Of a DNA stretch of 64,000 nt, positions 10,433 through 20,662 are shown piece by piece. The translations under genes and the position numbers were made by a program. The notes under the pieces are model-generated. The model did no database searches, was not told the origin of the DNA, and worked only from the letters and a program-made list of their open reading frames with translations. Origin of the DNA: Galactobacter valiniphilus (lineage in GTDB: Bacteria; Actinomycetota; Actinomycetes; Actinomycetales; Micrococcaceae); the NCBI RefSeq assembly GCF_003575975.1, contig NZ_QQXK01000015.1, positions 1-64,000 on the forward strand. The letters run 5' to 3'. Positions within the stretch are counted from its first letter, which is position 1. Every line of letters starts with the position of its first letter.

Positions 10433-12058
10433 TTAGGCCAGGGCGGAGACGGCGGCGCGCAGCTGCGCGAGGCCGGCTGCGGTGTCGTTCAGGCGCAGGC
10501 GCAGCACGGGCAGCCCGTGCTCGGCCAGGACCTGGGCATCGCCGTCGGCCTGGGCGCGGATGAGACCACCGAAGGTGAACTCGCGGCCCGGGATGGGCAG
10601 ATCCTCGCCGTCGGCCGCGCTGAGCTGCAGGAAGACGCCCTGGGCGGGGCCGCCCTTGTGGAACTGTCCCGTCGAGTGCAGGAAGCGCGGGCCCCACCCG
10701 AAGGTCACGGGGCGCTGCAGCGCCGCGGCGAGCTCGGCGCGGATCTCCTCCAGATCGGCCAGGCCGATGCGGTCGAGGTAGGCCTGGACCGCCACGTAGC
10801 CGTCCGTGCCGAGGGCGCCGAAGAGCGCGCCGAGGCCCGTCGCGAGGTCGGAGACCCCACCGGCGATGTTCGCGGAGGCCCGCAACTCCACGGCACCGTC
10901 CACCGCGACCGGGGCCTCGGGGGCCGGGGTCGCGTCGAGCAGGCCGCGGGCGGCGGCCTTGGCGGCCTCCACATCGGGCTGATCGAAGGGGTTGATGCCC
11001 AGCAGGTAGCCGGCCACGGCGGTGGCGTGTTCCCAGATGGCGAACTGCGTGCCGAGAGAGCCGGAGAGCATGAGCTGATCCACCACGGCGGCGTCGCTGT
11101 CCGCGCCGGCAGGCGCGTCGAGATCCGGCACCAGACGGATGAGGCGCACATCGGCGAAGTTGCCCACCGCGTCGGCGTCGCCCGGGTGCGCGGCGACGGG
11201 CAGCACGCCCTTGCCGAGCTTGCCCGTGGACTCGGCGATGAGCTGCTCGGCCCAATCCGCAAAGCCCACCAGGCCCGAGGCCTCGTCGACGATGACGATC
11301 TTGTTCCGCGCGGGGGCCGAACCGGCCAGGGCCACGCCGAGCGCGAGCCCGGGATTTGCCTCGTCGTCCTCGGCGAGCTCCTCCTCTGCCGCCTCGGCGT
11401 CATCGAGCAGCTCGATGATGTCGGCGCCGGCCAGGCCGGAGGGAACCAGGCCGAAGGCGGTGAGCGCCGAGTAGCGCCCGCCCACGTTCGGGTCGGCGTT
11501 GAACACGCGGTAACCGGCCTCGCGGGCCGAGGCGTCCAGCGGCGAACCCGGATCGGTGACGACCACGATGCGCGCGGCGGGATCGATGCCGGCGTCGGTG
11601 AACGCCTGCTCGAAGATGCGGCGCTGCGAGTCGGTCTCCAGGGTGGAGCCGGACTTGGAGGACACCACGAGGACGGTCGCCTCGATGCGGTCCTCGACGG
11701 CGCGGCGCACCATCGTGGGGTCCGTCGAGTCGAGCACGGTCAGCTCCACGCCGGCCGTGCGCGTGATGACCTCGGGAGCGAGAGAGGAACCGCCCATGCC
11801 CGCCAGCACGACGCGGTCGACGCCCTGGGCGCGCAGCTCGTCGCGGAGCGCCAGGATGGGCTCCACGAGCGGGCGCGAGGCCGCGGAGGGGTGGACCCAC
11901 CCGAGGCGGATCGACGCCTCGGGCTGGGCCTCGGGGCCCCACAGCGTGTCATCCAGCGCGGCGAGGCGCGAAGCGATGCGCGCCTCGACCAGGCCGGGCA
12001 GCTGCTCGTCGAGCACGGCGGAGGCCGCCGAGCTCACGGCGATGCCGAAGTCCGTCAT
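10433..12058 (-). CDS. pgi: glucose-6-phosphate isomerase
   Basis: 541 aa. The SIS-type phosphosugar-binding motif GMGGSSLAPEV and the conserved SKSGSTLET are visible. It interconverts glucose-6-P and fructose-6-P, linking EMP and PPP. It begins 1 nt upstream of the tal stop region in the tkt-tal-pgi series. A strong hairpin follows it. The sequence is of the bacterial tal-linked type found in actinobacteria rather than the classical E. coli type. Confidence 0.93.
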   Translation of the reverse strand: MTDFGIAVSSAASAVLDEQLPGLVEARIASRLAALDDTLWGPEAQPEASIRLGWVHPSAASRPLVEPILALRDELRAQGVDRVVLAGMGGSSLAPEVITRTAGVELTVLDSTDPTMVRRAVEDRIEATVLVVSSKSGSTLETDSQRRIFEQAFTDAGIDPAARIVVVTDPGSPLDASAREAGYRVFNADPNVGGRYSALTAFGLVPSGLAGADIIELLDDAEAAEEELAEDDEANPGLALGVALAGSAPARNKIVIVDEASGLVGFADWAEQLIAESTGKLGKGVLPVAAHPGDADAVGNFADVRLIRLVPDLDAPAGADSDAAVVDQLMLSGSLGTQFAIWEHATAVAGYLLGINPFDQPDVEAAKAAARGLLDATPAPEAPVAVDGAVELRASANIAGGVSDLATGLGALFGALGTDGYVAVQAYLDRIGLADLEEIRAELAAALQRPVTFGWGPRFLHSTGQFHKGGPAQGVFLQLSAADGEDLPIPGREFTFGGLIRAQADGDAQVLAEHGLPVLRLRLNDTAAGLAQLRAAVSALA

Positions 12059-12059
12059 G

Positions 12060-13175
12060 TCAGGCCTCCCCGCGGGCGGCGTCGAGCGAGGCCTGGAGGT
12101 TCTCCAGCAACTCGGCCCACGCGACGTCGAACTTCTCGACACCCTCGGACTCGAGCTTGGAGACGACCTCGTCGTAGTCGATGCCGAGCGCCGCGAGGGC
12201 GTCGAGCACGGCGTCGGAGGCCTCGTAGCTGCCGGACACCGTGTCGGTGCCGTCGCCGCCGTGGTCAGCCACGGCGTCGAGCGTCTTCTCCGGCATGGTG
12301 TTGACCGTGCCGGGAGCCACCAGGCCGTCCACGTACAGCGTGTCCGGGTAGGCGGGGTTCTTGACGCCGGTGGAGGCCCACAGCGGGCGCTGCGGGCGGG
12401 CGCCGGCGTCGGCCAGCGTGGCCCAACGCTCGGAGTCGATGGACTCCTCGAAGACTTGGTAGGCCAGGCGGGCGTTGGCGAGGCCGGCCTTGCCGCGCAG
12501 GGCGAGCGCCTCCTCGGTGCCGATGGCCTCCAGGCGGCCGTCGATCTCGGCGTCCACGCGGGAGACGAAGAAGGAGGCGACCGAGTGGATCTTGGAGAGG
12601 TCAAGGCCGGCGGCCTTCGCCTTCTCCAGGCCCACCAGGAAGGCGTTGACGACGGCGCGGTAGCGCTCGAGGTCGAAGATCAGCGTGACGTTGACGCTGA
12701 TGCCGGCGGCCAGCACCTCGGAGATGGCCGGCAGGCCCTCCGGGGTGGCGGGGATCTTGATGAGGACGTTGTCCTTGGCGACCTTGGCGAAGAGCTCCTT
12801 GGCCTGCGCCACGGTGCCGGCCGTGTCGTGGGCCAGGCGCGGGTCGACCTCGATCGACACGCGGCCGTCGACGCCGTCGGTGGCCGCGGCCACTCCGGCG
12901 AAGACGTCGCACGCGTCGGCGACGTCGCGCGTCGTGATCTCCACGACCGCGGTGTCGACATCGGCGCCGGCGGCGGCCAGCTCGGCCACCTGGACCGCGT
13001 AGGACTCGCCCTGGGACAGGGCGGCAGCAAAGATCGACGGGTTTGTCGTGACGCCGCTGGCGTCCTTGTCCTCGATCAGCGCGGCGAGCGAGCCGGAGGT
13101 GAGGCGCTCGCGGGAGAGGTCATCCAGCCACAGGGAGACCCCTGCGCCGGCCAGTGCACTGGTGTGTGTGCTCAT
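12060..13175 (-). CDS. tal: transaldolase
   Basis: 371 aa, the long actinobacterial transaldolase class. The Schiff-base lysine lies in VLIKIPAT and SINVTLIF-type strand motifs follow. It transfers a dihydroxyacetone unit between sedoheptulose-7-P and glyceraldehyde-3-P. tkt lies 34 nt upstream and pgi starts 1 nt after its stop, so all three form one non-oxidative PPP operon. Confidence 0.96.
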   Translation of the reverse strand: MSTHTSALAGAGVSLWLDDLSRERLTSGSLAALIEDKDASGVTTNPSIFAAALSQGESYAVQVAELAAAGADVDTAVVEITTRDVADACDVFAGVAAATDGVDGRVSIEVDPRLAHDTAGTVAQAKELFAKVAKDNVLIKIPATPEGLPAISEVLAAGISVNVTLIFDLERYRAVVNAFLVGLEKAKAAGLDLSKIHSVASFFVSRVDAEIDGRLEAIGTEEALALRGKAGLANARLAYQVFEESIDSERWATLADAGARPQRPLWASTGVKNPAYPDTLYVDGLVAPGTVNTMPEKTLDAVADHGGDGTDTVSGSYEASDAVLDALAALGIDYDEVVSKLESEGVEKFDVAWAELLENLQASLDAARGEA

Positions 13176-13209
13176 GCTCTGCTTCCTTAGATGTGAGGTT
13201 CGCGTCGGT

Positions 13210-15306
13210 TCAGGCGGACGCTGCGAGCGAGGCGCGGGCGGCCTCGATGACGGCTGCGGTCGTGATGCCGAACTCGGTGTACAGGGTCTTCTCGTCGGCG
13301 GAGGCGCCGAAGTGATCGAGGGTCACGAGGCGGCCGGCGTCGCCGACAAACTCGTGCCAGCCCTGGCTGGAGGCGGCCTCGACGGCGACGCGGGCGCGCA
13401 CGGCGGCGGGCAGGACCAGCTCGCGGTACTCGGCGCCCTGGGCGCGGAACCACTCGATGGACGGCATGGAGACGACGCGCGTCGGGACGCCCTCCGCCTC
13501 GAGCGCCGCCTGCGCCTCGACGGCGAGCTGCACCTCGGAACCCGTGCCGATCAGGATGACCTCGGGGGCGCCGGTGGAGGCGTCCTTGAGGGTGTAGCCG
13601 CCGCGGGAGACGAGCTCGGCCGAGGCGAAGCCCTCCTCGCCGCGCGGGAAGGTCGGGACGTTCTGGCGGGTCAGGACGATGCCGGTCGGGTGGTCCTGGA
13701 TCTCCAGCATGCGGCGCCAGGCCTGCGCGGTCTCGTTGGCATCCGCGGGGCGGATCACGTCGAGGTTCGGGATGGCGCGCAGCGAGGCGAGCTGTTCCAC
13801 GGGCTGGTGGGTCGGGCCGTCCTCGCCCAGGCCGATGGAATCGTGCGTCCACACGTAGATGGACGGGATGCCCATGAGCGCGGAGAGGCGGATGGCCGGG
13901 CGCTGGTAGTCCGAGAAGATCAGGAAGGTGCCGGAGAAGGCGCGCGTCGTGGAGCTCGTGACGATGCCGTTGACGATCGCCGCGGCGGCGTGCTCGCGGA
14001 TGCCGAAGTGCAGCACGCGGCCGGCCGGGTCGGCGTTCCAGGACTTCGTGGTCCACTCGACGGGATTGAAGGACTTCGCGCCCTCGATCGTCGTGTTGTT
14101 GGAGCCGGCGAGGTCGGCGGAGCCGCCCCAGAGCTCGGGCAGCACGGGGGCCACGGCGTTGATGACCTGGCCGGAGGCGACGCGGGTCGAGACGGCCTTG
14201 CCGGCCTCGAAGACCGGCAGGGAGTCAAGCCAGCCGTCGGGGAACTCGCCGCGCGTGATGCGCTCGTACTCGGCGACCAGCTCGGGGGAGGTGCGCTCGC
14301 GCCAGGCGCTCATGGCGGCGTCCCACTCGGCGTGGGCGGCCGCGCCGCGCTCGGAGACCGAGCGGGCGTGGGCCAGCACGTCGGCGTCGATCGCGAAGTG
14401 CTCCTCGGGATCGAAGCCCAGGACGGTCTTCAGGCCGGCGAGCTCCTCGGCACCCAGCTTGGAGCCGTGGATGCCGCCCGTGTTCTGCTTGCCAGGCGAG
14501 GGCCAGCCGATGATGGTGCGCAGCGAGATGATGGAGGGCTTGGAGGTCTCGGCCTCGGCGGCCTTGATGGCGGCGTCGAGCGCGTCGAGATCCTCGACGT
14601 ACTCGCCCGTCTTGGTCCAGTCGACCTTCTGGGTGTGCCAGCCGTAGGCCTCGTAGCGGGCCAGGACGTCCTCGGTGAACGCCACATCGGTGTCGTCCTC
14701 GATGGAGATCTTGTTGTCGTCGTAGATGACCACGAGGTTGCCGAGCTGCTGGTGGCCGGCGAGCGAGCTGGCCTCGGCCGTGACGCCCTCCTGCAGATCG
14801 CCATCGGAGGCGATGACGTAGACGCGGTGGTCGAACGGCGAGGTGCCGGCGGGCGCCTCGGCGTCGAAGAGGCCGCGCAGGCGGCGCTGGGCGTAGGCGA
14901 AGCCCACGGACGTCGCGAGGCCCTGACCCAGCGGGCCGGTGGTCATCTCGACGCCGGCCGTGTGGCCGTACTCGGGGTGGCCCGGGGTCAGCGCACCCCA
15001 CGTCCGCAGCGCCTCCAGGTCCTTCATCTCGAGGCCGTAGCCGGAGAGGAAGAGCTGCAGGTACAGCGTCAACGAGGTGTGGCCGGGGGAGAGGATGAAG
15101 CGGTCGCGGCCGAGCCAATCGGCGTCGGAGGGATCGTGGCGCAGGTGGCGCTGGAAGAGCAGATACGCGGCGGGGGCCAGCGAGATCGCGGTGCCTGGGT
15201 GGCCGTTGCCGACCTTTTCGACCGCGTCGGCGGCCAGGACACGCGCGGTGTCGACGGCGCGCTGGTCTGCTTCGCTCCACACGAGCGAGGTCTCAGTGTT
15301 AGACAC
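13210..15306 (-). CDS. tkt: transketolase
   Basis: 698 aa, full length. The N-terminal TPP domain shows GHPGTAIS and SDGDLQEG; the central pyrimidine-binding and C-terminal domains are present ([13 protein letters not shown]). It is a thiamine-diphosphate enzyme moving two-carbon units in the pentose-phosphate pathway. The GTG start is preceded by GGAGGA at ideal spacing. It is first in the operon; a -10-like TAGGGT (15434-15439, minus) implies a leader of about 120 nt. Confidence 0.96.
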   Translation of the reverse strand: MSNTETSLVWSEADQRAVDTARVLAADAVEKVGNGHPGTAISLAPAAYLLFQRHLRHDPSDADWLGRDRFILSPGHTSLTLYLQLFLSGYGLEMKDLEALRTWGALTPGHPEYGHTAGVEMTTGPLGQGLATSVGFAYAQRRLRGLFDAEAPAGTSPFDHRVYVIASDGDLQEGVTAEASSLAGHQQLGNLVVIYDDNKISIEDDTDVAFTEDVLARYEAYGWHTQKVDWTKTGEYVEDLDALDAAIKAAEAETSKPSIISLRTIIGWPSPGKQNTGGIHGSKLGAEELAGLKTVLGFDPEEHFAIDADVLAHARSVSERGAAAHAEWDAAMSAWRERTSPELVAEYERITRGEFPDGWLDSLPVFEAGKAVSTRVASGQVINAVAPVLPELWGGSADLAGSNNTTIEGAKSFNPVEWTTKSWNADPAGRVLHFGIREHAAAAIVNGIVTSSTTRAFSGTFLIFSDYQRPAIRLSALMGIPSIYVWTHDSIGLGEDGPTHQPVEQLASLRAIPNLDVIRPADANETAQAWRRMLEIQDHPTGIVLTRQNVPTFPRGEEGFASAELVSRGGYTLKDASTGAPEVILIGTGSEVQLAVEAQAALEAEGVPTRVVSMPSIEWFRAQGAEYRELVLPAAVRARVAVEAASSQGWHEFVGDAGRLVTLDHFGASADEKTLYTEFGITTAAVIEAARASLAASA

Positions 15307-15378
15307 CTTGGGTTCCTCCGAGAATCCGGGCTATGCCTGCAGCCATTGATGGGCAGGCCTGGCTGATGCGGAGGGCTA

Positions 15379-15410
15379 AGCACGACGGCGCAGGGATGCG
15401 GTGTCGTGCT
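15379..15410 (-). other. hairpin in the tkt leader
   Basis: AGCACGAC (15379-15386) pairs with GTCGTGCT (15403-15410) within the predicted tkt 5' leader. The function is unknown. The same CGACGGC core found in the terminators is present in its left arm. Confidence 0.35.
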
Positions 15411-15433
15411 GCCCTGGACGCTTACCGTGATCC

Positions 15434-15439
15434 ACCCTA
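15434..15439 (-). promoter_or_regulatory. -10 box of tkt operon promoter
   Basis: TAGGGT on the minus strand with no strong -35. It would give a leader of about 120 nt before the tkt GTG. The divergent ctaB -10 (15534-15539) lies about 100 bp away. Confidence 0.4.
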
Positions 15440-15533
15440 ACGCCGATGCCGCCGGCGCACAGATACATTGCGTCACCTCGTGGCGTCATCCGGCTCACGC
15501 ACCCGCCGCCGCGCCCGCGTGTTCTACACGCTG

Positions 15534-15539
15534 TAGACT
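15534..15539 (+). promoter_or_regulatory. -10 box of ctaB promoter
   Basis: TAGACT about 38 nt before the chosen ctaB ATG. A -35 is not obvious. Confidence 0.45.
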
Positions 15540-15577
15540 GACTGGGATCACCTGTGCCGTTGAAGAGGTCCATGCGC

Positions 15578-16558
15578 ATGTCCACCACCACCGCCCCAGC
15601 GGCGCCGCAGCGGACGGATCTGTCGATTCGTCAGCCCGGCGAGGCCCTGGGGGCGTTCATCTCTCGCAAGTCGAAGGCGTACGTGGCTCTCACCAAGCCC
15701 CGCGTCATCGAACTGCTCCTCGTGACGACCCTGCCCACCATGCTGCTCGCGCAGCGCGGCTGGCCTGATGTCATCACGATGGTCGCCACCATGGCGGGCG
15801 GCGCCCTCGCCGCCGGCTCGGCCGGCGCCTTCAATTGCTACTTCGATCGCGACGTCGATCAGATCATGAAGCGCACCAAGAACCGTCCGCTCGTGACGGG
15901 CGAGATCACGCCGGGCAAGGCCCTGGCGTTTGCCTGGATCGTGGGCGCGGTCTCCATCGCCATCCTGTGGGCCGGTGCCAATCTGCTCGCCGCCGTCCTC
16001 GGCGTCGTCGCGATCCTGCTCTACGTGGTCTTCTACACGCTGATCCTCAAGCGCCACACCACCCAGAACATCGTGTGGGGCGGCGTGGCCGGCTGTATGC
16101 CCGTGTTCATCGCGTGGGCCGCCGTCACGAACCGCATCGAGTGGCCTGCCGTGGTGCTGTTCCTCGTGATCTTCCTCTGGACGCCGTCGCACTACTGGCC
16201 GCTGTCCATGAAGTACGCCGACGACTACGAGGCCGCCGAGCTGCCCATGCTCGGCGCCGTGGCGGCGGGCCGCACGGTCTCCGCCCAGGTGGTCCTGTAC
16301 GCGTGGGCCACCGTGGCCTGCTCGCTGCTGCTGATCCCCATGGGCGCCGTGGGCATCGTCTACACCGTGGTCTCCCTCGTGGTGGGCGGCTGGTTCATCG
16401 CCGAGACGCACCGCCTGTACGGCGAGGCGCAGACCGATCACAACCCGAAGTCGCTCAACCGCAAGGCCATGCGCGTCTTCCACTTCTCGAACCTGTACCT
16501 CACCTTCCTCTTCATCGCCGTGGCCATCGATCCCTTCGTGGGGCAGCCGCTGCTCTAG
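15578..16558 (+). CDS. ctaB: protoheme IX farnesyltransferase (haem O synthase)
   Basis: 326 aa from ATG 15578, chosen because GAAGAGG at 15562-15568 lies 9 nt upstream; ATG 15572 and GTG 15554 are alternatives. It is a UbiA-family membrane prenyltransferase with about nine membrane segments. The Mg-binding motif [19 protein letters not shown] is near residue 90. It attaches farnesyl to haem B on the way to haem A for aa3 oxidase. The divergent tkt neighbour and convergent ctaA are typical for Micrococcaceae. Confidence 0.95.
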   Translation: MSTTTAPAAPQRTDLSIRQPGEALGAFISRKSKAYVALTKPRVIELLLVTTLPTMLLAQRGWPDVITMVATMAGGALAAGSAGAFNCYFDRDVDQIMKRTKNRPLVTGEITPGKALAFAWIVGAVSIAILWAGANLLAAVLGVVAILLYVVFYTLILKRHTTQNIVWGGVAGCMPVFIAWAAVTNRIEWPAVVLFLVIFLWTPSHYWPLSMKYADDYEAAELPMLGAVAAGRTVSAQVVLYAWATVACSLLLIPMGAVGIVYTVVSLVVGGWFIAETHRLYGEAQTDHNPKSLNRKAMRVFHFSNLYLTFLFIAVAIDPFVGQPLL

Positions 16559-16585
16559 GGGGAAGCCACCGGTCTTCTTCAGCAC

Positions 16586-16616
16586 CGGGCCCGCGTCGCA
16601 TGTCGACGCGGGCCCG
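16586..16616 (+). terminator. terminator of ctaB
   Basis: CGGGCCCGCGTCG (16586-16598) pairs perfectly with CGACGCGGGCCCG (16604-16616) around loop CATGT, and TTGCGTT follows. Confidence 0.75.
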
Positions 16617-16920
16617 TTGCGTTCCCGGTGGTGGCCGCGTGGGACGGGGGAGGGGCCCGACGGCGGGTGGTCGGGTAGGGCCCGACGGCCGGCGGAGGGA
16701 TACAGCGCGACGGCGCGACGGCGCCTGGCCGCGCCGGGCGCCGGGCGCCCCGACGGCGGGAGGCGAGCCCGCGCCGTCGGGCAGTCGGGGCCGCGAGAAG
16801 CGGCAGGGGACCCGCGGGCGGGACCGTGCGCCGGCCCCTGTCTGTGACCGGACCTGGTCCGATTTTTGTCGTCTCAAGGTGCAGCAACCGGACCGACTGG
16901 TCAGGACGCGGACAAAGAAG
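16617..16920. other. gene-free, CGACGGC-rich gap between ctaB and ctaA
   Basis: About 300 nt with no convincing gene on either strand. The core CGACGGC occurs five times (16658, 16683, 16708, 16716, 16751) and its complement once (16773) within 122 bp. The last two form a hairpin (about 16749-16781). The rest is GC-rich with short repeats, and I see no promoter or operator in it. Confidence 0.6.
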
Positions 16921-16965
16921 ACGGCCGGCGCCCGGCTCGCTCGGGGCGAGACGGGCACCGGCCGT
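16921..16965 (-). terminator. terminator of ctaA
   Basis: ACGGCCGGCGCCCG (from 16921) pairs with CGGGCACCGGCCGT (ending 16965) with one mismatch. The minus strand then reads CTTCTTTG. It closes the exporter-ctaA operon. Confidence 0.65.
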
Positions 16966-16984
16966 CAGCGGTGCTGTGGGGGAG

Positions 16985-17923
16985 CTACTTGGCCTGCACG
17001 AGGCCCGTGGAGCGGTCCCAGACGTTGGTTGCGGCAACCATGAGCAGCGCCGAACCGAGCATGTGTGCCAGCACGAGCGGCACGGGCAGGCCCGTGAAGT
17101 GCTGCGTGTAGCCGATGGCCGCCTGCAGCACCAGGACACCCACCATCCACCAGAGGCCGTGGCGCAGGTGCGCGGGGGCGTTGGTGCGGATGGCGAGGAA
17201 GATCGCGACGGCCACGGCGGCGACGAGCAGGTACACGGGCACCACGTGGATGCGCGTGACGAGATCGGGGTTGAAGTCGTGGCGGGGTGCCTGCGGGTCG
17301 CCGGCGTGCGGGCCCGTGCCCGTGACGATGGTGCCGAGCACCACGGCCGCGGCCGAGAGCGCCCAGATGGCCCAGCCCAGGGTGCGCAGCGTGGGGGCCA
17401 CGGGGCCGCCCGTGATGCCGCCCGGCTGCGGGTTGGAGGCCAGGCCCGTGCGGTTCACGAGCAGCGTGGCCATGCACACGAGCGCGGCAGAGGCCAGGAA
17501 GTGCAGGGAGACCACCCACGGGTTGAGCTTGGTCCACACGGTGATGCCACCGATGACGGCCTGCACCGGGATGATCGCCAGCAGGCCGAGGGAGAGCCAG
17601 AAGATGCGCGGGAACTGCCTGCGCGCCTTCCATACCGAGGCGATCGTCGCGATGGCGATCGCCACGAGGACGAAGGTCAGCAGGCGGTTGCCGAACTCGA
17701 TGAGTCCGTGGATGCCGGACTCCGGGACGGGAGTCATGGTGCCAGGCATGCAATTGGGCCAGTTGTCGCAACCCAGCCCGGAGGCCGTCAGGCGGACGGC
17801 GCCGCCCGTGACGATGATGCCGATCTGGGAAACCAGGGAGGCGATGGCGAGGCGGTGGGCCGTCCGGGAGATGCCCGTCGACGCAGCGGTGGCGGAGGTG
17901 GCCATGGAGAGCGTGTCCTTCAT
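16985..17923 (-). CDS. ctaA: haem A synthase (COX15/CtaA family)
   Basis: 312 aa with about eight membrane segments. The Cys-containing loop GCDNWPNC after the first segment and conserved haem-ligand histidines (IHGLIEFGNR, RIHVVPVYLL, YTQHFTGLP) are visible. It oxidises haem O to haem A for cytochrome aa3 oxidase. The ATG at 17923 has GGGAG 8 nt upstream; MATS at 17905 is an alternative. It lies 5 nt after the exporter permease gene, so the three genes are probably cotranscribed. Confidence 0.92.
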   Translation of the reverse strand: MKDTLSMATSATAASTGISRTAHRLAIASLVSQIGIIVTGGAVRLTASGLGCDNWPNCMPGTMTPVPESGIHGLIEFGNRLLTFVLVAIAIATIASVWKARRQFPRIFWLSLGLLAIIPVQAVIGGITVWTKLNPWVVSLHFLASAALVCMATLLVNRTGLASNPQPGGITGGPVAPTLRTLGWAIWALSAAAVVLGTIVTGTGPHAGDPQAPRHDFNPDLVTRIHVVPVYLLVAAVAVAIFLAIRTNAPAHLRHGLWWMVGVLVLQAAIGYTQHFTGLPVPLVLAHMLGSALLMVAATNVWDRSTGLVQAK

Positions 17924-17928
17924 GTGTC

Positions 17929-18708
17929 TTACTCCCAGCGGAACCAGCGCACGGCCGCGGCGGTGCCGAGCACCGACCAGACGGCGAGCACGAGGAGGCT
18001 CGTAGGATCGATGCGGCCGTGGATCAGCGCGGCGCGCATGCCCTCGCCCAGGGCGGAGGAGGGGAGGAGGGTGGCCGCCGTGCCGAGGAGGCCGGGCAGC
18101 TTGGACAGGGGCAGGAGCAGGCCGCCGACGGCGGCGAGCAGCACCCACACGAGGTTGGTGACGGCGAGCGTGGCCTGGGGGCGCAGCGTGCCGGCGATGA
18201 GGAGGCCAAGCGACGTGAAGGCGATCGAGCCGAGCAGCAGCATGAGCGCGGCCGCCGGCCAGCCGGAGGCGACGGGGGTCCAGCCCAGCAGCGCTGCGAC
18301 GAGGCCGATGACGAGCACCTGCACGCACACCACCACGAGCACCGCCAGGCCCTTGCCCGCGATGAGGCCACCGCGGCCCAGGGGAGTGGTGGCGAGCGAG
18401 CGGAGCACGCCGTATTGGCGGTCGAAGCCGGTCTGGATGCCCTGGCCCGTGAAGGCCACGGACACGACGCACAGCGCCAAGACGCCGGGGGCGGCGGCAT
18501 TGATGCGGGAGGAGGCGAAGCCATCCAGGAGGTCCAGCCAGGTCAGGCCGATCATGGCCATGAGCGGCAGGGCGATCGAGACGATGAGCTGCTCGCCGTT
18601 GCCGAGGATCGAGCGGGTCTCATAGAGGGCCTGGCGCAGGCAGCGCACCAGAACCGGGGCGGGACGGGCCGCGGCTTGTGCCGGGGCCAGGGGGGCGGTG
18701 GCGCTCAC
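17929..18708 (-). CDS. ABC-2 type exporter permease
   Basis: 259 aa from GTG 18708, which overlaps the ATPase stop by 4 nt (GTGA). About six membrane segments are visible, with the ABC-2 family pattern (LVNRTG-like loops absent; long hydrophobic stretches such as LTWLDLL and LGLLIAGTL). It pairs with the upstream ATPase as a DrrA/DrrB-type export system. The substrate is unknown. The conserved location beside ctaA suggests, but does not prove, a link to respiratory-chain assembly. Confidence 0.8.
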   Translation of the reverse strand: MSATAPLAPAQAAARPAPVLVRCLRQALYETRSILGNGEQLIVSIALPLMAMIGLTWLDLLDGFASSRINAAAPGVLALCVVSVAFTGQGIQTGFDRQYGVLRSLATTPLGRGGLIAGKGLAVLVVVCVQVLVIGLVAALLGWTPVASGWPAAALMLLLGSIAFTSLGLLIAGTLRPQATLAVTNLVWVLLAAVGGLLLPLSKLPGLLGTAATLLPSSALGEGMRAALIHGRIDPTSLLVLAVWSVLGTAAAVRWFRWE

Positions 18709-19673
18709 GGGCGGCTTCCTTCCAGCAGATCGTGCGAGGCCTCGCTCGCGAGGGCGAGGAAGGCGTCCTCGAGGGAGCGGCGCTCGAGCCGCAGGCTGAC
18801 GGGGAGGATCCCGGCGGCCTCCCATGTGCTCGTCAGGCTCGCGAGGAGCGCGGGGGAGGTCACGGCGTCAAGGATGTAGGCGCCGCCCTCGCGCCGCGGC
18901 GTTACCCCGGCGGGCCAGGCCGGCTCGGCTCCCTCGGGGAAGGAGACCGTGAGTGAGGGCGGAGAGTCGTTGCCGATGAGTTCGGCCACGCTGCCGTGGG
19001 CCACCGTGCGGCCGCGATCGATGACGTAGACAGTGTCGGAGAGGCGCTCGGCGTCCTCCAGCAGATGCGTCGTCAGAACAATGGCGCGCCCGCGTGCACG
19101 CTCCTCCTCGATGATCTCGAAGACCACCTGGCGCGATTGCGGGTCCAGGCCCGCGCTCGGCTCATCGAGGAAGAGCACCTCGGGCGAGCCGACGAGCGCC
19201 ACCGCGAGGGCCACGCGCTGCTTCTGGCCGCCGGAGAGCCGGCGGATGGGGGTGCGGGCGAACTCGTTCAGGCCGAGCCGCTCGGCCAGCTCCGCGACGG
19301 GGCGCGGCTGAGCGTAGAGCGAGGCCACGTGCGAGAGGTAGGCGAGGGGCTTTTGGGCCGGCGGGAGGCCGCTGTCCTGCAGCATGACGCCCACGCGGGC
19401 GCGCAACTGGGCGGGGGCTAGCCACGGGTCCTGATCCAGGAGGCGCACGGTGCCGCCGTCGGGGCGCAGGAGGCCCTGGGCGCACGCGAGGGAGGTGGAC
19501 TTGCCTGCGCCGTTGGTGCCGAGCAGCGTGGTGACGGCTCCGGCCTCCGCGCTGAAGGACACACCCTGCAGCACGTGCTGGTGTCGACCGGCGGCCGCGC
19601 GGAAGGACTTGGTCAGGGAGTCGACGAAGACCGCGGGGGGCGCGGACGGACGGCTCGGATCGGAGGCATGCAC
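18705..19673 (-). CDS. ABC exporter ATP-binding protein
   Basis: 322 aa. Walker A GTNGAGKST, signature LSGGQKQR and Walker B VLFLDEPSAGLD are present, and the C-terminal ~90 aa is the extra domain typical of ABC-2 (DrrA-like) exporters. It energises the overlapping permease gene downstream. The start ATG at 19673 gives MHASDPSRP; a shorter start is possible since the first ~10 residues are not conserved in type. The substrate is not predictable. Confidence 0.88.
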   Translation of the reverse strand: MHASDPSRPSAPPAVFVDSLTKSFRAAAGRHQHVLQGVSFSAEAGAVTTLLGTNGAGKSTSLACAQGLLRPDGGTVRLLDQDPWLAPAQLRARVGVMLQDSGLPPAQKPLAYLSHVASLYAQPRPVAELAERLGLNEFARTPIRRLSGGQKQRVALAVALVGSPEVLFLDEPSAGLDPQSRQVVFEIIEEERARGRAIVLTTHLLEDAERLSDTVYVIDRGRTVAHGSVAELIGNDSPPSLTVSFPEGAEPAWPAGVTPRREGGAYILDAVTSPALLASLTSTWEAAGILPVSLRLERRSLEDAFLALASEASHDLLEGSRP

Positions 19674-19830
19674 CGTCCAATCCTAGCGTCTTCGACAGGG
19701 TGTAGTAGAGCGAGTGTGACGCGCTACCGCGGTCGCCGCGCTGCGGGTCAGGCCGATCCCCGGGCGGCGCCGAGGGCTCCGCCCGGGGCGCGTGAGCGCC
19801 GGCACGCCACCGTGAGTGGTGCCTCACGCC

Positions 19831-19842
19831 AAGGCATGCCTT
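19831..19842. promoter_or_regulatory. palindrome upstream of sufR, possible iron-box
   Basis: AAGGCATGCCTT is a perfect 12-bp palindrome 38 nt before the sufR GTG. Read on the minus strand as AGTAAGGCATGCCTTGG, it resembles DtxR/IdeR operators (TAAGGC...GCCT). It could control the suf operon, the divergent exporter, or both. Confidence 0.4.
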
Positions 19843-19879
19843 ACTAGAACCCGGTGCCCCATTAGGGGATGATGTTCTT

Positions 19880-20662
19880 GTGTATTCAGAGGCTTCAGCA
19901 TCCCCGCGCGCGGACGAGTCCGCGGTCAACGCCAAGGACGCAGACGCGAGCACGCGTGACCGCGTGCTGCGCACCGTGCTCGAGCATGGCCCCATCACGG
20001 CGGCCGAGCTCGGGCGCCGCCTTGGCTTCACCCCGGCGGCCGTCCGTCGCCACCTCGACCGGCTCGAATCCGACGCCCTGATCGGCGTCAAGGACGTGCC
20101 CCAGCAGCGCGCCAAGGCAGGCCGCCCGGCGCGCCACTACGTCGTCAACCCGGCCGCCCAGGTCCGCCTCGGCAACGAGAACGGCCGCCTGGCAGCCGAC
20201 GCCGTGGCCATGCTGCGCGAGCTGGGCGGCGAGGACGCCGTCAAGGAGTTCGCCCGCCGCCGCGCGGCCGAGCAGGAGGAGCGCTACCACGAGCGCGTCC
20301 AGGCCGCCCCGGCCGGCGCCGAGCGGGCCGAGGCCCTCGCCTCCGCCCTGGCGGACGACGACTACGTGGCCTTCACCCGCGTCGTCGACGTCTCCACCGG
20401 CACGCACGCCATGCGTAGCCTCCAGCTGTGCCAGGCGCACTGCCCCGTCGTCGACGTGGCCCGCGAGGTCCCGGAGATCTGCGAGGCCGAGGCGGAAATG
20501 TTTGCCCGCCTTCTCGACGTTGACGTGAGAAGACTCGCCACGCTGGCCGCGGGCGGCCACGTGTGCACCACCCATATTCCCCTCGGGCGCGACGCTGAAA
20601 GCGTCGTTCCCGAGAAGCGAACCAGAATCACGATTTCCAAGAAGCAGGAGAGGACGCGATGA
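19880..20662 (+). CDS. sufR: Fe-S cluster-sensing repressor SufR-like
   Basis: 260 aa from GTG. The N-terminal winged helix-turn-helix ([21 protein letters not shown]) is at about residues 38-59. The C-terminal half has Cys184, Cys188, Cys201 and Cys229, suited to bind an Fe-S cluster as in SufR. The SufR role is to repress suf when clusters are sufficient. It overlaps sufB by 4 nt (ATGA), supporting operon control. The Cys spacing differs from cyanobacterial SufR, so the exact ligand set is inferred. Confidence 0.88.
   Translation: MYSEASASPRADESAVNAKDADASTRDRVLRTVLEHGPITAAELGRRLGFTPAAVRRHLDRLESDALIGVKDVPQQRAKAGRPARHYVVNPAAQVRLGNENGRLAADAVAMLRELGGEDAVKEFARRRAAEQEERYHERVQAAPAGAERAEALASALADDDYVAFTRVVDVSTGTHAMRSLQLCQAHCPVVDVAREVPEICEAEAEMFARLLDVDVRRLATLAAGGHVCTTHIPLGRDAESVVPEKRTRITISKKQERTR

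Noticed and set aside
13048-15366. 772-aa open frame on the + strand
   Set aside because: It is antisense to tkt, low-complexity Gly/Arg/Val-rich, and has no recognisable domain; GC-rich third positions create such frames.
16649-16781. CRISPR-like array
   Set aside because: The repeated unit is only about 7 bp with irregular spacing and no cas genes nearby.
16617-17043. Possible small genes in the ctaB-ctaA gap
   Set aside because: All frames are Arg/Gly/Pro-rich without ribosome binding sites or family resemblance; the DNA is repeat and terminator sequence.
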